Assembly (NCBI GenBank): GCA_030533445.1 | Contig: CM060082.1 | Location: 37,459,817-37,523,816 of the forward strand | Direction of reading: 5' to 3' | Source of the DNA: Cyprinodon diabolis | Lineage: Eukaryota > Chordata > Actinopteri > Cyprinodontiformes > Cyprinodontidae | DNA: 64,000 bases | In this document: positions 61,746 to 64,000 of the stretch, piece by piece | Layout of the letters: every line of letters begins with the position of its first letter | Numbering within the stretch: the stretch's first letter is position 1 | The notes under the pieces: model-generated | What the model saw: only the letters and a program-made list of their open reading frames with translations | What the model was told of the DNA's origin: nothing | Database searches by the model: none | Position numbers and translations under genes: made by a program

Positions 61746-62702
61746 TGCAGCGGCCCGCTAACAGGGTTAAAAGGTGCAAAGTGTGTGTAATGGGAAGCAA
61801 GGGAACTCACTGAGCAATTGTTAACACCTTGTTAGCTTTCTCCACTTCTTTGTCTCTTTCCGTGTTCACTTTCTGTTTTCCCAGCCGCCGGAATACTCGC
61901 AGCACCTTGTTAGAAGCGCTAGGCTAGAAGTAATGTAATTTAGCTAAGTGGCGAATGTGGAGGTGCCAGATGCGTGTTTTGCACAGGATGGTGTCGGCGG
62001 TGGTGATGGAGCAGGCGCGCAGAAGCGAAGCTGTTACATTATCTGCCGCTCGCTGGAGTGCTATAGACAGGAATGGATAATTGGCAAAGAGGAGACGTCG
62101 GTTCTCCAGAGAGACTTTGTTCTTCCTCGTTCCATGTTCAAAAATACACAAAAAGTAAGTTGGAAGATGTAGAAACATGGAACTCTTAGAATCTGATATT
62201 AAGCTCATCTTAGGCATTTGTTTCATTATATCCCCAGTAGATTAGGTGCTGTTTTCTGCCTAAAAAAACTTGTTCAATGTCCTTGAATTTTCTGCATATT
62301 TAGTCACTTTTAGTTACTAATCAGAGGACATGGCTTGATATTTGAACAAATCCGGCTGGTCAATTATGGTTTGAGGATATATGTCAACAAATACCTTTTT
62401 AAAAATAAATCAGACAATTCAAAAAGGGGTTGAGGAAACAAAAGACACAAAAAAAAAATGAAAAAAACTCAAGGAGCACTAATCATTTTACAGTCAAATG
62501 CCAATAATGACAAAAGCAGCTATGAAGCCAGTGTTAACTCAGGAGGAACTGCAGATATCAGAAGCTCAGGTGGGAAAAATCAGTAGACAGGAGAAGCATT
62601 AGTCTTCAACACCAAACATTTGGCCTAATGACGAAGTGACAAAACAATCGATGCATGTGAAAACTATTATATAACCTTGATTTCCACAGTGAAACTGACA
62701 GC

Positions 62703-63152
62703 TGACACGGTCTTGGTTCTGTTAAGTGTTCCTTTGAGTATTCAGTTTTACTTTGCTCCATGTTTTCTAGTTTTATTGGTTTAATTCCTATGTTGTTGTG
62801 TTTTCTGGATATATTTGAGTTCTTAGGTTTTTCTTTGTTGCCCTCTTGTGTTGGTTTCCTTTTCCCTAGCTCCCTTCTAGAAGCCTCTGTTCACACCTGC
62901 TCCCAATCAGCTCGTTAGTCCTGCCTTTGTTCAGTCAGCCATAAATACTCTCCCTGTGCAGTTCCTCAGTGCTGGCTACTCGTGCATGTTTTCCCTGATG
63001 TCTCCATGGTTCTGGTTTGTTTTGCATTCTGTGTTGGATTATTGGATTCCTGCCTCTGTTACCTGTTAAGAGCTCCATTAAAACTACAAGAACTCACCTC
63101 TGCCTCACAGCCTCTGCATTTTGGTCCTCGAAATCTCAACCAAATCTTGACA
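62703..63152 (+). mobile_element. Solo LTR with 5-bp target duplication ACAGC
   Basis: It begins TGACACGGTCTTGG and ends CCAAATCTTGACA; ACAGC is duplicated at 62698-62702 and 63153-63157. An ATAAATACTC promoter-like box sits near 62943. The end is similar to the 50.2-kb LTR. The 103-codon frame over its 3' end is not recognised as a gene. Confidence 0.9.
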
Positions 63153-63157
63153 ACAGC

Positions 63158-64000
63158 ATTGTCACAGTGGCGTTTTTCTTCAGTTGGGACAGCGAGGCAA
63201 AATGCTGGAAAACAGAAACCAGCTTGTAGGCGGTGGGCCCTAAAAAACAGCAGAGTTGGGACTATTTGTGCTGCTTTCCTAATAAATCTCTGAGCTTTAA
63301 AAATATATTTTAGGTTGTTTTGCAGGTGGTTGCAACATCTCTTCAAGCGCAGTTGGTGATAGAAACTCTTCCCAGAGTGATGGTTGGGTGGATGGGTTCC
63401 AATACAACAACAGGGGGAACACTGTCATTGCAACACATTAATCTATTTATATGAGACAGAAGTTATGTTTTTATGTATGCTAACATTTAATAACAGAAGC
63501 ATCGACAGCCGTGGCTAGACATTTGGTCTGCAAAACAGGCTAGGAAAAAAAGAATGACTTGACATTTATGGCAACAATTTATCATTTCGGCTTTGTAAGT
63601 GCAGTGAAAAAATTTCATAAGCTTATATCTAAATGTTATAATGAAAGCAACACAGTTTCAGTGTTAGGACCTAATCCAGTACCAGAACTGCCTCTCTTAT
63701 GCCTTAATCATTGTACTTAGTATGTAATGACTGATAGGGAATTAATAACAAAGAACTGTAGGAATTGATCTGAAAATCATCTCTCAATTTAATTAAATAA
63801 AATTGATGCACATATTCATGTAATGTCTTAACAAAGCCTCAATTCCCCTATTTCTCATGTTGAACTGCAAAAATTATCTTTGGAAAATTACAACACTCGT
63901 TTATTCTCTGAGAAGGGTGACAATACCTCTAGAACAATTAAAGCCTTCAGCCAATCAACTCGTCCCATCACCACCACTATGCGATAATGAAAAACCAGTG
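63158..64000. other. Unassigned intron sequence at right edge
   Basis: AT-rich sequence with no recognised repeat or exon. Overlapping frames near 63200 continue from the solo LTR edge and are not genes. Confidence 0.4.

Overview
The window is vertebrate, almost certainly teleost, nuclear DNA. Coding sequence is sparse. The two exons found have GT-AG splice sites, and the remainder is AT-rich intron filled with teleost-type mobile elements: a Tc1/mariner copy, tRNA-derived SINEs, LINE tails, hAT and TTAA miniature elements (MITEs), and solo LTRs. There is no bacterial or viral gene organisation.

The only host gene I can support is adarb2 (the RED2/ADAR3 member of the adenosine deaminase acting on RNA family), on the minus strand. 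Exon 2 (21225-21311) and exon 3 (19395-20338) are both present. They join in phase and together give the acidic linker and both double-stranded-RNA-binding domains. Exon 1 (with the family's Arg-rich segment) was not found and should lie beyond 64000. The deaminase-domain exons were not found and should lie before position 1. On this reading the window is intron 3 (1-19394), exon 3, an 886-bp intron 2, exon 2, and about 42.7 kb of intron 1.

The mobile-element layer, left to right: a tRNA-type SINE (2.0 kb), a CpG-rich inverted-repeat element (3.5-4.0 kb), a cluster of TTAA-flanked elements (4.2-5.9 kb), a full-length Tc1 element with an open DD34E transposase (6.1-7.7 kb), a LINE tail with 25-bp target duplications (9.7 kb), a hAT MITE inside a SINE (10.7-11.3 kb), a LINE tail nested in a MITE (15.6-17.1 kb), a 914-bp fold-back element (30.5-31.4 kb), a GGCCCCGTCC-ended element (35.3-36.0 kb), four solo LTRs with perfect 5-bp duplications (36.9, 49.0, 50.2 and 62.7 kb), a (GATA)n array (38.7 kb), a second hAT MITE in a SINE (45.6-46.2 kb), a decayed THAP-domain fragment (59.3 kb) and a local A-B duplication (59.6-61.2 kb). 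Several unique intronic blocks with homeodomain-type TAATTA words and little repeat character are candidate conserved regulatory elements, but this cannot be proven from one sequence.

The observations I find most worth checking are: a 26-bp near-copy of the exon 2 acceptor and first codons about 12 kb upstream in intron 1; the long near-perfect hairpin in the pre-mRNA of a dsRNA-binding ADAR-family gene, with a 173-bp near-identical copy of its inner segment 9 kb away; and the repeated nesting of hAT elements in SINEs. I see no evidence of a wholly new biological system here.
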